Part shown: positions 1-12,603 of the stretch, one piece after another
Layout of the letters: each line of letters opens with the position of its first letter
Position numbering within the stretch: position 1 is the stretch's first letter
NCBI GenBank assembly: GCA_030015575.1
Contig: JASDDO010000006.1
Span: forward strand, 203,489,632 to 203,553,631
Direction of reading: 5' to 3'
Source of the DNA: Agapanthus africanus
Taxonomy: Eukaryota; Streptophyta; Magnoliopsida; Asparagales; Amaryllidaceae
Length of the DNA: 64,000 nt
Made by a program: the position numbers and the translations under genes
Notes under the pieces: model-generated
What the model was told of the DNA's origin: nothing
Databases searched by the model: none
What the model saw: the letters and a program-made list of their open reading frames with translations, nothing else

Positions 1-486
1 TCAATTCATCCATATTATTATCTTGATTAAGGCCTGACAGGGTCGCTACCTGGAGAGAGAGAAAAGAAAACACTTTAGCGTATGCTCTTGCAAGATTAGA
101 TTGGTTGTTATCTTATCTAATCAGGATGGCTCCCACTGCTTTTTATCAAATCTTCCTTAAAACCCTAAAAGGTAAGACTAGCCGGGATTAATTACACTTT
201 ACAAGTTCGCCAATCTTTCGGCCAGGCCAGTGTTGGTACTTTGAGGGAGGTTCCCCGTGCTTTCGCACGGACCTAATTAGAATAAACCTCATTTTCCCAT
301 AGGCATAACCCCGTAAACACCTTTCTAGTCACCTACTTGATCGGCTAATTGTCCTGAGTAAAACTCTCCCAGGAGTAACTCTTACTCGCAGTGGGTATCG
401 GGATCCAACTATCTCATAGGAGGTATGCAATCTCATTGCAAATTTCAACACTTGAAATTCCCGATAATTCTTTTACCCCTAACGTG

Positions 487-688
487 CTATGACCTTGACG
501 AATGCCAACAAACCATAGTCCGCTAGTCAAGTTCAACCCGTTTCTTGATTGAATTAAACCCACCCGCACGACCCTTGACGAAAGCCAACAAAGCCGTACG
601 ACTACCCTTACCCAATCACATCATATGCTGCAGATAAGAAATAGTTAGCTACCGCACACTACGCCTTGACGAAAGCCAACAAACGCAG
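487..688 (-). other. Triple stem-loop module in E0 leader
   Basis: Three hairpins in sense order: about 659-688, 565-600 and 487-518. Each has a loop close to TTTGTTGGCTTTCGTCAAGG. Stems in sense orientation are CTGCG/CGTAG, CGTACG/CGTGCG (both with a G-U pair) and CTATG/CATAG. The same three units occur in E1, E2 and E3 at the same spacing. Confidence 0.65.
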
Positions 689-830
689 CACGAATAATAA
701 GTATTACTTATCTGAAATGTCGGAGGACTACGCAGGTTTTTCAAAAAACCATGAGCGTAATGAACTTGATATCGTTGTAGAAGCAAGTGATTTTGAAAAT
801 GAGTGTTTTTGAGGCTTTTCTAGTTTCGCT

Positions 831-1115
831 AAAGAGGTCACTCCCGGTGAAGGGATCTCGGCTCTTTCCTTATCGAATAAGGTGCAGGATATTTCATAAA
901 TACCGCGGTGCAAAGCAAGAACTATATAAGCAATCAAAACTAAACCGTGAGTTTGTAGCATCTGCCAGTTTTGCTAAAGAGGTCATTCCCGGTGAAAGGA
1001 TCTCGGCTCTTTCCTCATCGAATAAGGTGCAGGGTATATCACATATACCACTATGCAAAGCAAAAATTGTAGCTACCCATTTTGAAAATTTGATTCTACA
1101 ACATCTTTTAGGTTT
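831..1115 (-). repeat. Two-copy tandem duplication (about 145 bp) in E0 leader
   Basis: The segment starting AAAGAGGTCACTCCCGGTG at 831 recurs at 976 with few changes. Related two-copy arrays (period about 138) lie in the leaders of E1 and E3, but I do not see one in E2. Confidence 0.7.
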
Positions 1116-1235
1116 CTTTTCTTTTATAATCTCATTAATAAATCTCATCATTTATGCTTCCTAAGCATCACAGAAGAAACGAAAATACAACATACGCTTA
1201 TGCCATCCGCATTCGCCAGAATGTTCCGTTATGCA

Positions 1236-1258
1236 CCGTTAGGTTACTTAACTAACGG
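1236..1258 (-). other. Conserved leader hairpin (CCGTTAG/CTAACGG)
   Basis: Perfect 7-bp arms, CCGTTAG at 1236-1242 and CTAACGG at 1252-1258. The same hairpin is found in E2 (30825-30847) and, with one changed end, in E1 and E3. Confidence 0.55.
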
Positions 1259-2412
1259 CATACCGGGATGGGAGTAGCACGGGTGTAAAACATAAGAAAC
1301 GTTTATTATATATCATATATACAATAATCAAGCATTCGCCTCACGCATATAATATGATCACATCACAGTATATCTGCAGCATAAGAAACATATGAAATAC
1401 TGGATATACTAGAAGGTCCGTGTTTTATTTCGAGCCTGTAAAAAACACGGATTCCACTGTCGCGATGAATAGCCAAACTCACATTCCTAGACCCTTACGA
1501 GAGCGGCAAGTAACACTGCCAATTCTAGGGTTAGGAGACCCGGTCTCGACCCCTCGAGACGGCCTCCCACTGGACCCTAAAACCCAGCTACTTGTGCTCT
1601 CCACCTTGGGTCTATCCTAATGCGGAAAGTAAATAATATACAATGGTGACAACATCCTCAACCCGTAAGTTCCCCAATAAAAGAATATTACATACAATAA
1701 ATATTACATGAATGAAAATAAAAACCCTCATCTCACATAAAACCCCCGGCTATTCAGAACACGACTATCCAATATAACATATCACAGCAACACATAATAT
1801 CACATATCATCAACGTAAGCTAGTATGTGTATCCCGATTGTCGTTGATGTATAGCAACGAAGCCAGCAATACCCCACATACTACACTTACGGTCGCAGAA
1901 AAGAAAGGTGAAAAACTAAAACATTTGGAATCCATCACCTTAGACATCGTAAACCCGAAATATCACATATTACGGATTTCATGCCTAACTATATGAATTC
2001 CACATATTGTATCACAATCACAGAAATCTAGGCGAATTTACACAATTCGATCGATTCAACGAATTCCTAAAATACCCCAGTGAGCTCAACACTTGACCAG
2101 AATAATAAAAATTCCCAGAATCATGCCTTATCACCTACGGACCGTAACTGAAGTGCCCGTCCTAAGCCTCCACAGTGGCGCCGTGGAACCACCGCCAAAT
2201 CCTAGTTTTGGCCGCGGTTGCGCGGTCACTGTAGTGAGTTAGGGACTCGTTCTTCAGGTGGGTCCATAAAATTCCCTGCATGATTTTCTGAGTATTTTAA
2301 ATATGAAAAATTTCAACCTTTGGAAAAATTTCCAGAAAGGGGGTCTCGTTTGGGTTTTCGGGGTTCGATCGAACTTTAAACTTCTTCTAGACTAAGCCAA
2401 AAGCTCTAGCTT

Positions 2413-2425
2413 GGCTCTGATAACA
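2413..2425 (-). promoter_or_regulatory. E0 primer binding site
   Basis: On the minus strand this reads TGTTATCAGAGCC, one base from the TGGTATCAGAGCC primer site used by the other copia elements here (initiator-Met tRNA type). One base separates it from the LTR edge at 2427, as in E2 and E5. Confidence 0.8.
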
Positions 2426-2426
2426 C

Positions 2427-2686
2427 TATAGGGTTGTATAGCATGAAAACAAGGTTTAGCAAGGCATCACACATGCTATCTTAAAAATTTTAGGGTGCTA
2501 AACAAACCAACCAAGTAATCGAACTAGAGAATTAGGGTAAACTTTGCATGTAAATCTAAGAGTTTGGGATTACAACCATTGTATTCCGTTCCTTCGCTTC
2601 ATAAGCTCCGTGTTGAGGTCCCTTCGCTGCGATCGTTATGAACCCGGACTCTAGAGAAGCTCCATGAGGTGAATGAGGCATCTTGC
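2427..2686 (-). repeat. E0 5' LTR, segment 1 of 3
   Basis: This is the 3' end of the E0 LTR (minus strand). It aligns with the intact B1 LTR from 41458 onwards, including its terminal TGTAGGG (here TATAGGG). It stops at 2686 where E1 was inserted and resumes at 12604-12609; CTTGC is present on both sides. The three segments sum to about 2.2 kb, matching the 2195-bp B1 LTR. Confidence 0.85.
2682..2686. repeat. Target-site duplication of E1 (left copy)
   Basis: CTTGC here and CTTGC at 12604-12608 flank E1 exactly, as expected for a 5-bp copia integration. Confidence 0.95.
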
Positions 2687-4777
2687 TGTAAGTCTACAGT
2701 AGCGCCCCGGCCGTCTTTCAGACGCCAAACGCGGAACAAAAACTTTTATAACTGGCGCTATCGCATACTATAACCCGGAACTTGCCATTAACGCTAAACT
2801 AACAAACTACAAAGTGGGTAGAAAGCTATACCAAACGATCCGAGTCCTTCATTCTTTAGCCATCATCCCACGCTCCTTTGTGGCATCTGTGATCTCGCTC
2901 GATCTCCGGTCTCCTCGTCCAGGTGGCACCACGTCAACGGATCTTTATACGGGCTCCCGCCTCTGAACCGAGGCAACTCGGACATGAAGTTTGCTAGCCG
3001 ATATGTCCAAGATTTATGTAGAGAATGAGTAGAACACTTTGTCTCGCTTCATCCAAAACCATGGATGAACGGTTAATGAAGTTGCCTTTTGAATGGAAGG
3101 AAATGAGAAATGAGCTATCAAATTTCCATGAACCAAATTCCATAATCTTTTTAATCAATCCATCATCTTTTTCCAAGGGGGGCGACCACTATGAAGAGGT
3201 GGGGTGAGTGTAGGAGCAAAGGGGGGGTGACCATTAGCAATAAAGAAATGAATGAGTCATATAACACCTTACAAAACCAATTAATGCAAACTAATGAGTC
3301 ACATAAACCTAGTCATCAACCATTTAATGCAAAATGGTGACACACTAAACCAAGTCACCATACTCAAATCTTCCACACTCATGACTCGCCCTCATGACTC
3401 ACCCTCAAGAAAAAGATAATTCCGCATTAAACCGAATGTTTAAGACGGGTGATAGAAAACTGGCAACTTTGAAAAGCGATCCTGAAACGAATTTCAGGAT
3501 AACCACATAACTGTATAAACATACCCGCATTTGTATTACGACCAAATACAAATGCAACTGAGACAATGATATTATATCTACAAAGTATAATACAAGGATC
3601 CGGCTTAAACCAAAGCCTACCAGTATTATCTGCCCGAAATATGACACGTGCGTAAACGCACGTGCATTTTCCGAACCCTGCCATAAAACCATACGGCCTC
3701 TACAACGTTTCGCCCGAACTTGGGAAACTATCTGTAGGGGACTCTAATGACTCGTCAGTACCCTGGCAGTGGGTTTAACCACAAGCACGTCAGCGGCACT
3801 AGCAGTGCGTAACGGCTGCCCATGTACTGACCTCAAGGGAAGCCGATGAGAAAACTCATCCTGGAACCCTACTGAGCCTAACAGTGACAATATACATACA
3901 GTCCAATCCGTTCGCCTATGAGTATCGCATATCGAGCCGAGGGGGCTGGTAACGTCAGACCCCCAATAGAGGTATAAGTCATGTCGGAGACAAGCCCTGA
4001 ACACCCTGAGAAACTACTGGAATACTTACCAGTAATTCTCACATGCCTTGGCCAAGGACTTGGTGTAATGGCTCTCCTAGACATAGCACGATCTCACCCT
4101 AATACTGGGAGAGACGAATCCCCTGCCGATCCGCTCACTTGCCTCCATGTGGCTCGGGACTGTACCCAAAAAAGACCTGTTTGCACGACTCCTTTGAGCC
4201 GTGGTAGGGTAGAAATCAAAGCATAGTAGAAACTCACACGAGACAAATGACGACCTCAGGTCGATGAACTAACTTGTACACATGTCACCAGAGAACTGCT
4301 ATCTGACGCTAGGTATAATACCAACTAGCAGGTTCCCGGCGAGTCCTGTCCGGTGTACTCATAACCCAATGAGCACCTGTATACATCTTAGGTGATCCAA
4401 CTGACACCAGTGGCTTGTGAGACCGGCCACCGCCCCTCGTCGGGGTCTCGACTGTACACACTAGTCTACTCCGGAGTATCGATGCCCTGTCTCGAAACTC
4501 CCACGACTAGGGACCACTTTTAAGGATGTGCTTATAGACTACCCAACTCTCAGGTATATGATCGCCATCATACAGTTGGTAGTCAAGCAAGATCCTAAGG
4601 GCTCTATCAACGTGTAATAGTGATCAATCACCTGAACCTGTACACGACTGATAAAGGCAGACCAGATAGCATACTATCATCTCGAGTAAGACTGTGCTAC
4701 CGGTATAGGTCATCCTCAATCATTGCAATCACGTACCTGCGATCCAATAATTGACTTTGAGGGCGCTATATCCAACA
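2687..4777 (-). repeat. E1 3' LTR
   Basis: 2091 bp, TG...CA on the minus strand. Near identity to 10512-12603 is visible throughout. Short open frames in it (for example one at 3025-3207) recur in the other LTR only because the LTR is duplicated; they are not genes. It contains the conserved LTR hairpin region around 4476-4505. Confidence 0.95.
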
Positions 4778-4792
4778 ATCTCCCACTTGCAC
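4778..4792 (-). promoter_or_regulatory. E1 polypurine tract
   Basis: On the minus strand this reads GTGCAAGTGGGAGAT directly before the LTR start, identical to the tract of E2 and B3. It primes plus-strand DNA synthesis in LTR elements. Confidence 0.9.
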
Positions 4793-7350
4793 TTAAGGCT
4801 AATTATTGCGATGTCGCATACTCACATCTCGTGTGATACCGAACACCCAACTCCTCTACTAATCAGTTTCACAAAGCTCGTTTGTAAAACTCCCGTGTTC
4901 GAGAAATAGCCTCAATGAGTGGATCCGCCCCGATGTTTCTTTCTATGTCTCTCTTAATCTCAAGTTCGCGAAGAAAGCCATCTCCCGAATTGAGTAATAC
5001 CTGTCTTAGAGTATGTCTGGATATCTGATGGGACCTAGTTCATAAATGAACTCCAAATCCAAACTTCTTAGACTGTATCGTCAACTGAATCTAATCAGTA
5101 TCCTACACCATGTCTCCCACACTATCCTCTTGGACCACCTGTCCATAATACTGTCCCTCATCAGAGGGAAAACTACAGCTCTGACAATCACTCTGTCATC
5201 CATGTCACCTTTGAAGCCTGGAATGATAACCGTCTCCAAAGGAGGCTGCCGTCATCAAATCCGTAGAACATGCACTTATGTTCTAAAACTTCTTCCTTAT
5301 GTTTCTTCAGGATTGGATTAATATAAACTTATCGCATCTAGTGCAAAAACAACATCTGGTGTGGTACTTGACATCTCATTATTGACTCAATTGCCTAAGC
5401 AAGTGATATGCCAATCATGCACATCCCTCTCCCCTTTAGTCTGTAAGACACCTTTAGAGAGGGTGGCACCATCATCTGCAGGTACACCACCATGCCAGGA
5501 GTCAACTATTCTAAAATGCTATTAGAATACTGTTAAAGTACCCATATTGGGAAACTACCCAAATCTAGATCTAAAACCATAGATCTGGTAACCAGAATGT
5601 CAGATATTATATCCATATCCTTTGTAGAGAAACAAGTGTGTGACGATCAAAGGTGTAACCGATCGTAGTATAGGAATTTTACTTCCTACTCTGTATATGT
5701 CATCCAAATACCAGGACACCACACCCTACTACCTTCTTAACACATCCATCCCCTATTCTGATGAAGTCAAACCTATGACTGTCACATCATAATTAGATGA
5801 TCTATCTCCGTTATATCTGCTCTAGTCTATAAATAGACATAAGCTACTTGCCCACTATGCTTCCGCTGCTCCCTCTGACCATAACAACCCTCTGGCAGAA
5901 TAATATATACATGCACTTCTAAAGCTAGTTTAGAATGACACTATACTTAACCTCCTGCAGGGTCTCATAGCCTGGAACAACAGTAGTGTCAAGTCTGGGT
6001 AAACTAGAATCTCCCTGTCACCGTCCTTGAGGCTACCGGAGTACCTCTCGGTTGCCTAAGGTTACCCACCATATCTGCGGAGTGGCTAATGGAATGTCAA
6101 ACCTGATTGAATCTTTAGGTCCTATTAAATTTTCCGTAATCTTTTGCGGTTCTGGAATCACTTCCAGTTCTACCATACGCCCACTATTGTTTTCTGAAAA
6201 AATCCATTTTACTAAAACTGTGGCGAGTCAAGAACAATATCACTATTGATCTTCCAGATGGTAGAAAGTCAACCCTCGTCTTAGCCTGGGCCAACCCACA
6301 AACTGCCATTATAGAAACGTGCCCTGAGTTATCCAGAGTCTGGTTTTAATCATAAGCCGGACAACTCCCCGTACCTTAACATCGTTAAGATATGAACCAT
6401 TCTATATCCAATATAGAAACTTTGGTACTTATTTAATTGGAACCAGATTCTAATCATGCAGTTGTCTCCAGTGCATATCAACTTAATGAAGAGAGGCTGA
6501 TCAGCTTTACTCAACTTAGGAGTCCATCCAATTATGAGTAACCTGAAAGAGAAACAAGTTTCTCAAAACCACTACTATTTTCTGAATACCAATCACAAGT
6601 ATCTACATCTTCGATCTCTTTGAAGAATCCCGATACTTGCGACATCTGGTTCTCTACTTTATTCTTATACCCACAACTTCTCAAAACTTAGACCTTGTAT
6701 TTCTACGAAACACTTGTCTAATAAACTAGAGAAGTCATAAGTAAACAGATCATAGTATGAGGACCAACCCCTTTGTCCTGATGGACACTGGACAACATAC
6801 AATACTCTGTATAAGTTCGCTGAGTTGAATAACTCAAAACCTGTGCATCGTAGGTTGAAAACTGTATTTATGGTTAAGAACTACTCCGTTGTTCAATGCT
6901 CCTTACCCAATCGTCAACTGATATAGGTAAATGTCATCGACATAATATCAAAAAGTTATATCTCACTTTATAAAAATAAACGTACAGATATATCATTTTG
7001 AAATTGGTGCACAACAACGGATACTCAAAACCAAATACATGCCGTCCGGCAAAAACCCAGGCGACTTCCTCAAATATCACCAATTACAACGAATTCCGAT
7101 ATAACGAGGATGATCACCCTATTCCCAATAACTTACTCCCACTCATCAACTGTAAAACCATACAGATGTGAGAATCATACCTGGTAAATACATACCCTGG
7201 AGTAAGTTTCTAATCGGGAAATCAGTTTTCCTTTAAGAATACACAGTGATACTGAAACATGAAAATGGTTCGTAGGGGTATCCTGGTATTCATAGTAATG
7301 CCCCTTCCATAATCCAATTCATGAATGTAACCGTATATTTCTTTGCCATC
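4793..7350 (-). pseudogene. E1 pol relic (integrase, RT, RNase H), strongly decayed
   Basis: The reverse complement around 5040-5230 still follows the E2 RNase H segment beginning with its DSGFQ residues, but out of frame and with many changes. The stretch around 6330-6450 follows the E2 integrase end (WGCLAYVKKHSPDK in E2). No catalytic motif such as the RT YVDD box survives recognisably. The same decayed sequence is present in E3 (46346-48897), so the damage predates the divergence of the two copies. The antisense open frame at 5046-5321 is a shadow shared with E3. Confidence 0.7.
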
Positions 7351-8230
7351 TCTCCAAATCCCTTTATTTGTCTTTAGTCGTTACCTTCTGTACACCCCTT
7401 TTGGCTAAGTGGATTTCTTCCTTCCCTACCGTTCGGCACCAGCCTATGGTTTGGAAGAAGACTATCCAGTAAGCATAATAGGTGTACCCTCCAAAACCAA
7501 GGCTAAGTGGTTTTCTTCCTTCCCTACCGTTTGGCACCAGCCTATGGTTTGGAAGAAGACTATCCAGTAAGCATAATAGGTGTACCCTCCTAAACCAAGG
7601 AGTACTCGTAACCTTAGAGAAGGTGATGATAAAAGACAACTGAATAATACCTTATTCTATTTCTCCCGAACTGTGGGAAAAAAGCAAAGGTGAAATAGGA
7701 GTGGCGATGAAGTACGCGGTTTGGTCGTGAATGATAGCAGTCGCAATTTACTTTGCCCTCTTTCTAATCCCTTTATTTTTTCTTTAGTTATTACCTTCTG
7801 TACACCCTACTTAGGCTAATTGGTTTTCTTCATTCCCTACCTTTCGGCACCTGCCTATGGTTTGGATGAAGACTATCCAATAAGCGTAATAGGTGTACTC
7901 TCCTAAACCAAGGAGCCCTCGCAACCTGAGAGAAGGTGATAATAAAAGAAAACCGAATAAACCAATTCTATTTCTCCTGAACCTGGATCCATCCTCGAAG
8001 AAGTCCCTTCGAGTTCGTATATAACCATACGATGGATTTATCTAATGGAAGTGGATACTCGTAGTGATACGAGGTGTTCTGAGAAATGCAAAGGGTAAAA
8101 GAAGGAGTGGCAATGATTTATGCAATTTAGACAATCCAAATGCCAGTATTTTAAGAAGGTTCGGTCAACTTGGTCCCTGAGTCATAGCCTAGGGCCGGTC
8201 AAAGGTCGCTGCCAAAGAGAGAGAGAGAAA
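7351..8230 (-). pseudogene. E1 gag-region relic with an internal ~400-bp duplication
   Basis: Position relative to pol and leader marks this as gag. Two related units start near 7354 and 7762 (about 408 apart), each with ACCTTCTGTACACCC followed by a segment containing GGCACCAGCCTATGGTTTGG or a close variant. E3 has the same two units at the same spacing (about 48898 and 49308). No zinc knuckle is readable. Confidence 0.55.
7403..7598. repeat. 98-bp tandem duplication within E1 gag relic
   Basis: The segment beginning GGCTAAGTGG at 7403 is repeated at 7501 almost unchanged. E3 has one copy at the matching place, so this duplication is private to E1. Confidence 0.85.
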
Positions 8231-8513
8231 AGAAACACTCTGCGTGCACTCTAACCTAGATCAGAATGGTTATCACTTTATCTAATCAGGAAACCTCCCA
8301 CTGTACTGTCAAATTCTCCTCCAAACCTGAAAGAAGAATCAATCGGGATCATCCGAAGAGTAAACCAACTCATCAGTAGGAAACGGGATCCAACTCTCAT
8401 CGCATGATAACGTGACGGAATCCATTCACGTTATCACACTCCAGAAGGTATGCGCATGCCTGGGAAGTTTCAGTTTCTTTAGAAACTCCCGATATAATTT
8501 TTGCCCCATGCTC

Positions 8514-8720
8514 TTATGACCTTGACGTAGGCCAAAATGTCATAAATCACATGCCAAGTTCTACCCATCATTATCTTGTCAATTTGAACCCATCCGCACA
8601 TGCCCCTGACGTTGGCCAAATGGCAGAACGACTGCCCCAAACTGACTCATCTATCTATGCAACAGATGAATACCCAGCAACTAACAAACACTATGCCTTG
8701 GCATAGGTCAAAATACATAG
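8514..8720 (-). other. Triple stem-loop module in E1 leader
   Basis: Stem-loops at 8691-8720 (CTATG/CATAG), about 8601-8625 (TGCC/GGCA, weak) and 8514-8545 (TTATGAC/GTCATAA, perfect 7 bp). The loops are variants of TTGGCCTACGTCAAGG. Confidence 0.6.
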
Positions 8721-8861
8721 CTTGAATACTACTGAATACCCAAATGAAATGACGGAGGGCTACGACTGGTTTTTGGCGAAAAACCTTTAACGTAATGAAC
8801 TTGATCTCGTTGAAGGAACCTGATGGCTTTTTATAAAAATATAGTGGCGAAAACCTTTGCT

Positions 8862-9110
8862 AAAGAGGTCACTCCCAGTGAAGGGATCTCGGCTCTTTCC
8901 TCGTGGAATGAGGTGCAGGATATTCCAACTGAATACAGCGATGCGAAGCAACATGTAATCGACTATAGTGAAGTTATTACCCTGACGCAAACTTCTGCCC
9001 AAGGGGTCACTCCCGGTGAAGGGATCTCGGCCCTTGCTTCGTCGAATGAGGTGCAGGATATTCCAACTGAATACTACTGTGCAAAACAAAAGAAAACGTC
9101 TTTGTAATAA
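8862..9110 (-). repeat. Two-copy tandem duplication (about 138 bp) in E1 leader
   Basis: Units begin at AAAGAGGTCACTCCC (8862) and AAGGGGTCACTCCC (about 9000); both run through GGTGCAGGATATTCCAACTG. Confidence 0.75.
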
Positions 9111-10254
9111 CACTTTTTAAAACTGTTCCAACAACGTCCAAACAGGTTTGTTTTCCTTTGCATTGATCAGAATCAACGCAGTCCCATCAATTAATCACAC
9201 CAGAAAAGAACGAAAATATAATGTATGTATATGCCATCCGCATTCGTCACTGGGTCCCGTCTTTACCCGTTAGGTTACTTAATTAACGACAGAGCGAGGA
9301 CTGGACTAGCGCGGGTGCAAAACATATACAACATCTACTAGTATATATACCAATATACAATAATCTCTCCAGGCGTGATAATATGCAACATTACAGAAAA
9401 GTAATAAGCATCACAGAACAATACAGATAATCTGGGATCCCCGGGTTTCACAGAGCCGCTGCTGAAACCCGACGTTCCCCTGGTCGTGTGGATATCCTGT
9501 GCAATGAAACCTAGACCCCTACGGGTGCGGCAAGTTACCCGCCAAAACCTGAAGTGAGGCAGCCCCCTACAGCATAGTGAATGGACCATCCTGCACTTCA
9601 CGGAATCCGGTAACTCGAGCACCCCTCCTTGGGTCAACCTGTACCCCCTACGAGTACGGAGAATAGTCTGCCAATACTAAAGTGAGGCCCCTCTGCCTCT
9701 CAAAGCCATGAGATGCGGACCTGTTGGCCTCCAGAACCCGGCTATCCGTGCACTCCGTCACGGGCTAAAACCTAGTACAGAAATGAAAAATATGTACAAC
9801 GGGTACATCGACCTCAGCCCGGTCGTGCCCCAAAAGAATATTATACAAACAGGCAGTGACGGCAGTCCACATGTTGGACGCTCGCCCCACAATATCAAAT
9901 GTACAAATAAATTCAAACTGCACTACCATTGCACACTGCTATCCACCATGACAAATCCGCAACATCACAGCATAACACAGAATATCAACGCGTATGTCAC
10001 GTTCGCAAATCCGTCTAAAAGGACTATAGAAATTAGACGCAATTTACCGCTCGAATGACATTCACGGTCGGAGATATAATGTAAGTACTGTAAACTAACA
10101 AGTTTAAAATTCCGATCGACAAAACTTCCCGAAGTGGGCCCCACGTACATCTGCAATACAGTAATAAAATCTGGGCCCAAAAGAAATATTCCAGAAACCA
10201 TAATTTTCCATGAAGACCCTACTATAGAATTTTGGTGCACTGTAGCCACTAAAT

Positions 10255-10303
10255 GGCCGCGGAACCGCGGCCAAACCCTGGTTTGTGCGGCAGTTCCGCG
10301 GCC
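10255..10303 (-). other. GC-rich leader hairpin, E1
   Basis: Arms GGCCGCGGAAC (10255-10265) and GTTCCGCGGCC (10293-10303) pair perfectly over 11 bp, about 208 nt from the primer site. Equivalent hairpins with different stems lie at nearly the same distance in E0, E2, E3 and E5. Confidence 0.65.
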
Positions 10304-10500
10304 GTACTGTAGCTTCAGTCGACCAAATTTCACCAGAATTCTTAAGAAAGCCTGCTCGATTTTCTGAGATGCTCAAAATAATTTTTAGACCTGCTTTTAA
10401 AATCGACAGAAACTTTATCATAAAAATTGCGGTTTTCGAAATTCCGTTCGATCGTTGTTTTAAACGCGTTAAAACAAGTTAGTAATGGTTAATGGCGTGG

Positions 10501-10511
10501 CCCTGATACCA
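10501..10511 (-). promoter_or_regulatory. E1 primer binding site
   Basis: Minus strand TGGTATCAGGG directly beside the LTR end at 10512; matches initiator-Met tRNA type with one change from TGGTATCAGAG. Confidence 0.85.
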
Positions 10512-12603
10512 TGTAAGTCTACGGTAGCACCCCGGCCGTCTTTCAGATGCCAAACGCGGAACAAAAACTTTTATAACTGGCGCTATCGCATACTATAACC
10601 CGAATCTTGCCATTAACGCTAAACCAACAAACTACAAAGTGGGTAGAAACCTATACCAAACGATTTTAGTCCTTCGTTCTTTAGCCATCATCCCACGCTC
10701 CTTTGCGGCATCTATGATCTCGCTCGATCTGCGGTCTCCTCGTCCAGGTGGCACCATGTCAACGGATCTTTATACGGGCTCCCGCCTCTGAACCGAGGCA
10801 ACTCGGACATGAAGTTTGCTAGCCGACATGTACAAGATTGATATAAAGAATGAGTAGAACACTTTGTCTCGCTTCATCCAAAACCATAGATGAACGGTTA
10901 ATGAAGTTGCCTTTTGAATGGAATGAAATGAGAAATGAGCTATCAAATTTCCATGAACCAAATTCCATAATCTTTTTAATCAATTCATTATCTTTTTCCA
11001 AAGGGGGCCGGCCATTAAGAAGAGGTGGGGTGAGTGTAGGAGCAAAGGGGGGTGACCATTAGCAATAAAGAAATGAATGAGTCATATAACACCTTGCAAA
11101 ACTAATTAATGCAAACTAATGAGTCACATAAACCTAGTCATCAACCATTTAATGAAAAATGGTGACACACTAAACCTAGTCACCATACTAGAATCTTCCA
11201 CACTCATGACTCACCCTCATGACTCACCCTCAAGAAAAAGATAATTCCACATTAAACCGAATGTTTAAGACGGGTGATAGAAAACTGGCAACTTTGGAAA
11301 GCGATCTTGAAACGAATTTCAGGATAACCCCGTAACTGTATAAACATACCCGTATTTGTATTACGACCGAATACAAATGCAACTGAGACAAAGATATTAT
11401 ATCTACAAAGTATAATACATGGATCCGGCTTAAACCAAAGCCCACCAGTATTATCTGCCCAAAATATGACACGTGCGTAAACGCACGTGCATTTTCCGAA
11501 CCCTGCCATAAAACCATACGGCCTCTACAACGTTTCGCCCGAACTTGGGAAACTATCTGTGGAGGACTCTAATGACTCGTCAGTACCTTAGCAGTGGGTT
11601 TAACCACAAGCACGTCAGCTGCACTAGCAGTGCGTAACGGCTGCCCATGTACTAACCTCAAGGGAAGCCCATGAGCGAACTCATCCTGGAACCCTACTGA
11701 GCCTAACAGTGACAATATACATACAATCTGGTCCGTTCATCTATGAGTATCGCATATTGGGCCTAGGGGGCTGGTAACGTCAGACCTCCAATAGCGGTAT
11801 AAATCGTGTCGGAGAGAAGCCCTGAACACCCTGAGAAACTACTGGAATACCTTCCAGTAATTCTCACCTGCCTTGGCTAAGGACTTGGTATAGTGGCTCT
11901 CCTAGACACAGCACGATCTCACCCCCAATAACGGGAGAGACGAATCCCCTGCCGATCCGCTCACTAGCCTCCATGTGGCTCGGGACTGTACCCAAAAAAG
12001 ACCTGTTTGCACGACCCCTTTGAGCCGTGGTAGGGTAGAAATCAAAGCATAGTGGAAACTCACATGAGACAAATGACGATCTCGGGTCGATGAACTAACC
12101 TGTACACATGTCACCAGGGAACTGATATCTGGCGCTAGGTGTAATACCAACTAGCAGGTTCCCGGCGAGTCTTGTCCGGTGTACTCATAACCCAATGAGC
12201 ACCTGTATACATCTTAGGTGATCCAACTGACACCATTGGCTTGTGAGACCGGCCACCGTCCCTCGTCGGGGTCTCGACTGTATACACTAGTCTACTACGT
12301 AGTATCGATGCCCTGTCTCGAAACTCCCACGACTAGGGACCACTTTTATGGATGTGCTTATAGACTACCCAACTCTCACGTATATGATCGCCATCATACT
12401 GTTGGTAGTCAAGCAAGATCCTAAGGGCTCTATCAATGTGTAATAGTGATCAGTCACCTGAACCTGTGCACGACTGATAAAGGCAAACCAGATAGCATAC
12501 TATCATCTCGAGTAAGACTGTGCTACCGGTATAGGTCCTCCTCAATCATTGCAATCACGTACCTACGATCCAATAATTGACTTTGAGGGAACTATATCCA
12601 ACA
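10512..12603 (-). repeat. E1 5' LTR
   Basis: 2092 bp, partner of 2687-4777. Differences between the two are scattered single bases. Followed at 12604 by the right target duplication. Confidence 0.95.

Larger units (their letters stand above)
1..2425 (-). mobile_element. E0: leader and first gag codons of a minus-strand Ty1/copia (Angela/BARE-like) element
   Basis: Read on the minus strand, this is the untranslated leader between the primer site near 2413-2425 and the gag start, which lies about 1-45. It is colinear with the leader of E2 (29797-31870): it shares the GC-rich hairpin (about 2173-2231), the CCGTTAG hairpin (1236-1258), the three stem-loops (487-688) and the CT-rich stretch just before gag (about 50-65). 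The gag start codon seen in E2 reads CTG here, and the element continues left beyond the window. No open frame in it resembles a protein. The match to E2 is by eye; membership of the copia superfamily is firm, the exact family is not. Confidence 0.8.
8231..10500 (-). other. E1 untranslated leader
   Basis: Minus-strand leader between primer site and gag, about 2.3 kb, colinear with E3 (49747-52040). It contains the triple stem-loop, a tandem duplication, the CCGTTAG-type hairpin (about 9266-9290) and the GC-rich hairpin. Frames of 94-122 codons found here (8787-9113, 9708-10058, 9965-10333) resemble nothing known and are disrupted in E3. Confidence 0.75.
2687..12603 (-). mobile_element. E1: complete-length non-autonomous Ty1/copia (Angela-like) element
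   Basis: It is bounded by two LTRs of 2091-2092 bp beginning TGTTGGATATAG and ending in TTACA (minus strand), with a primer site beside the right LTR and a purine tract beside the left one. The 5-bp target duplication CTTGC is exact (2682-2686 and 12604-12608). The internal 5.7 kb aligns with gag-pol of E2 in places (RNase H near 5040-5230, integrase end near 6330-6450) but has no reading frame of useful length. It lies inside the LTR of E0. E3 is a second, colinear copy of the same family. Confidence 0.95.

Noticed and set aside
3025-3207. Frame MSRTLCLASSKTMDERLMKL conserved at 10850
   Set aside because: Lies in the LTR of E1 and is duplicated with it; no homologue, and an overlapping frame exists on the other strand.
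5046-5321. Plus-strand frame MNSKSKLLRLYRQLNL, also in E3 at 46597
   Set aside because: It is antisense to the decayed RNase H of E1/E3; conserved only because the copies are recent relatives, and its ends differ.
9708-10058. 116-codon frame in E1 leader
   Set aside because: Disrupted in E3 and not present in E2; leader sequence, no protein features.
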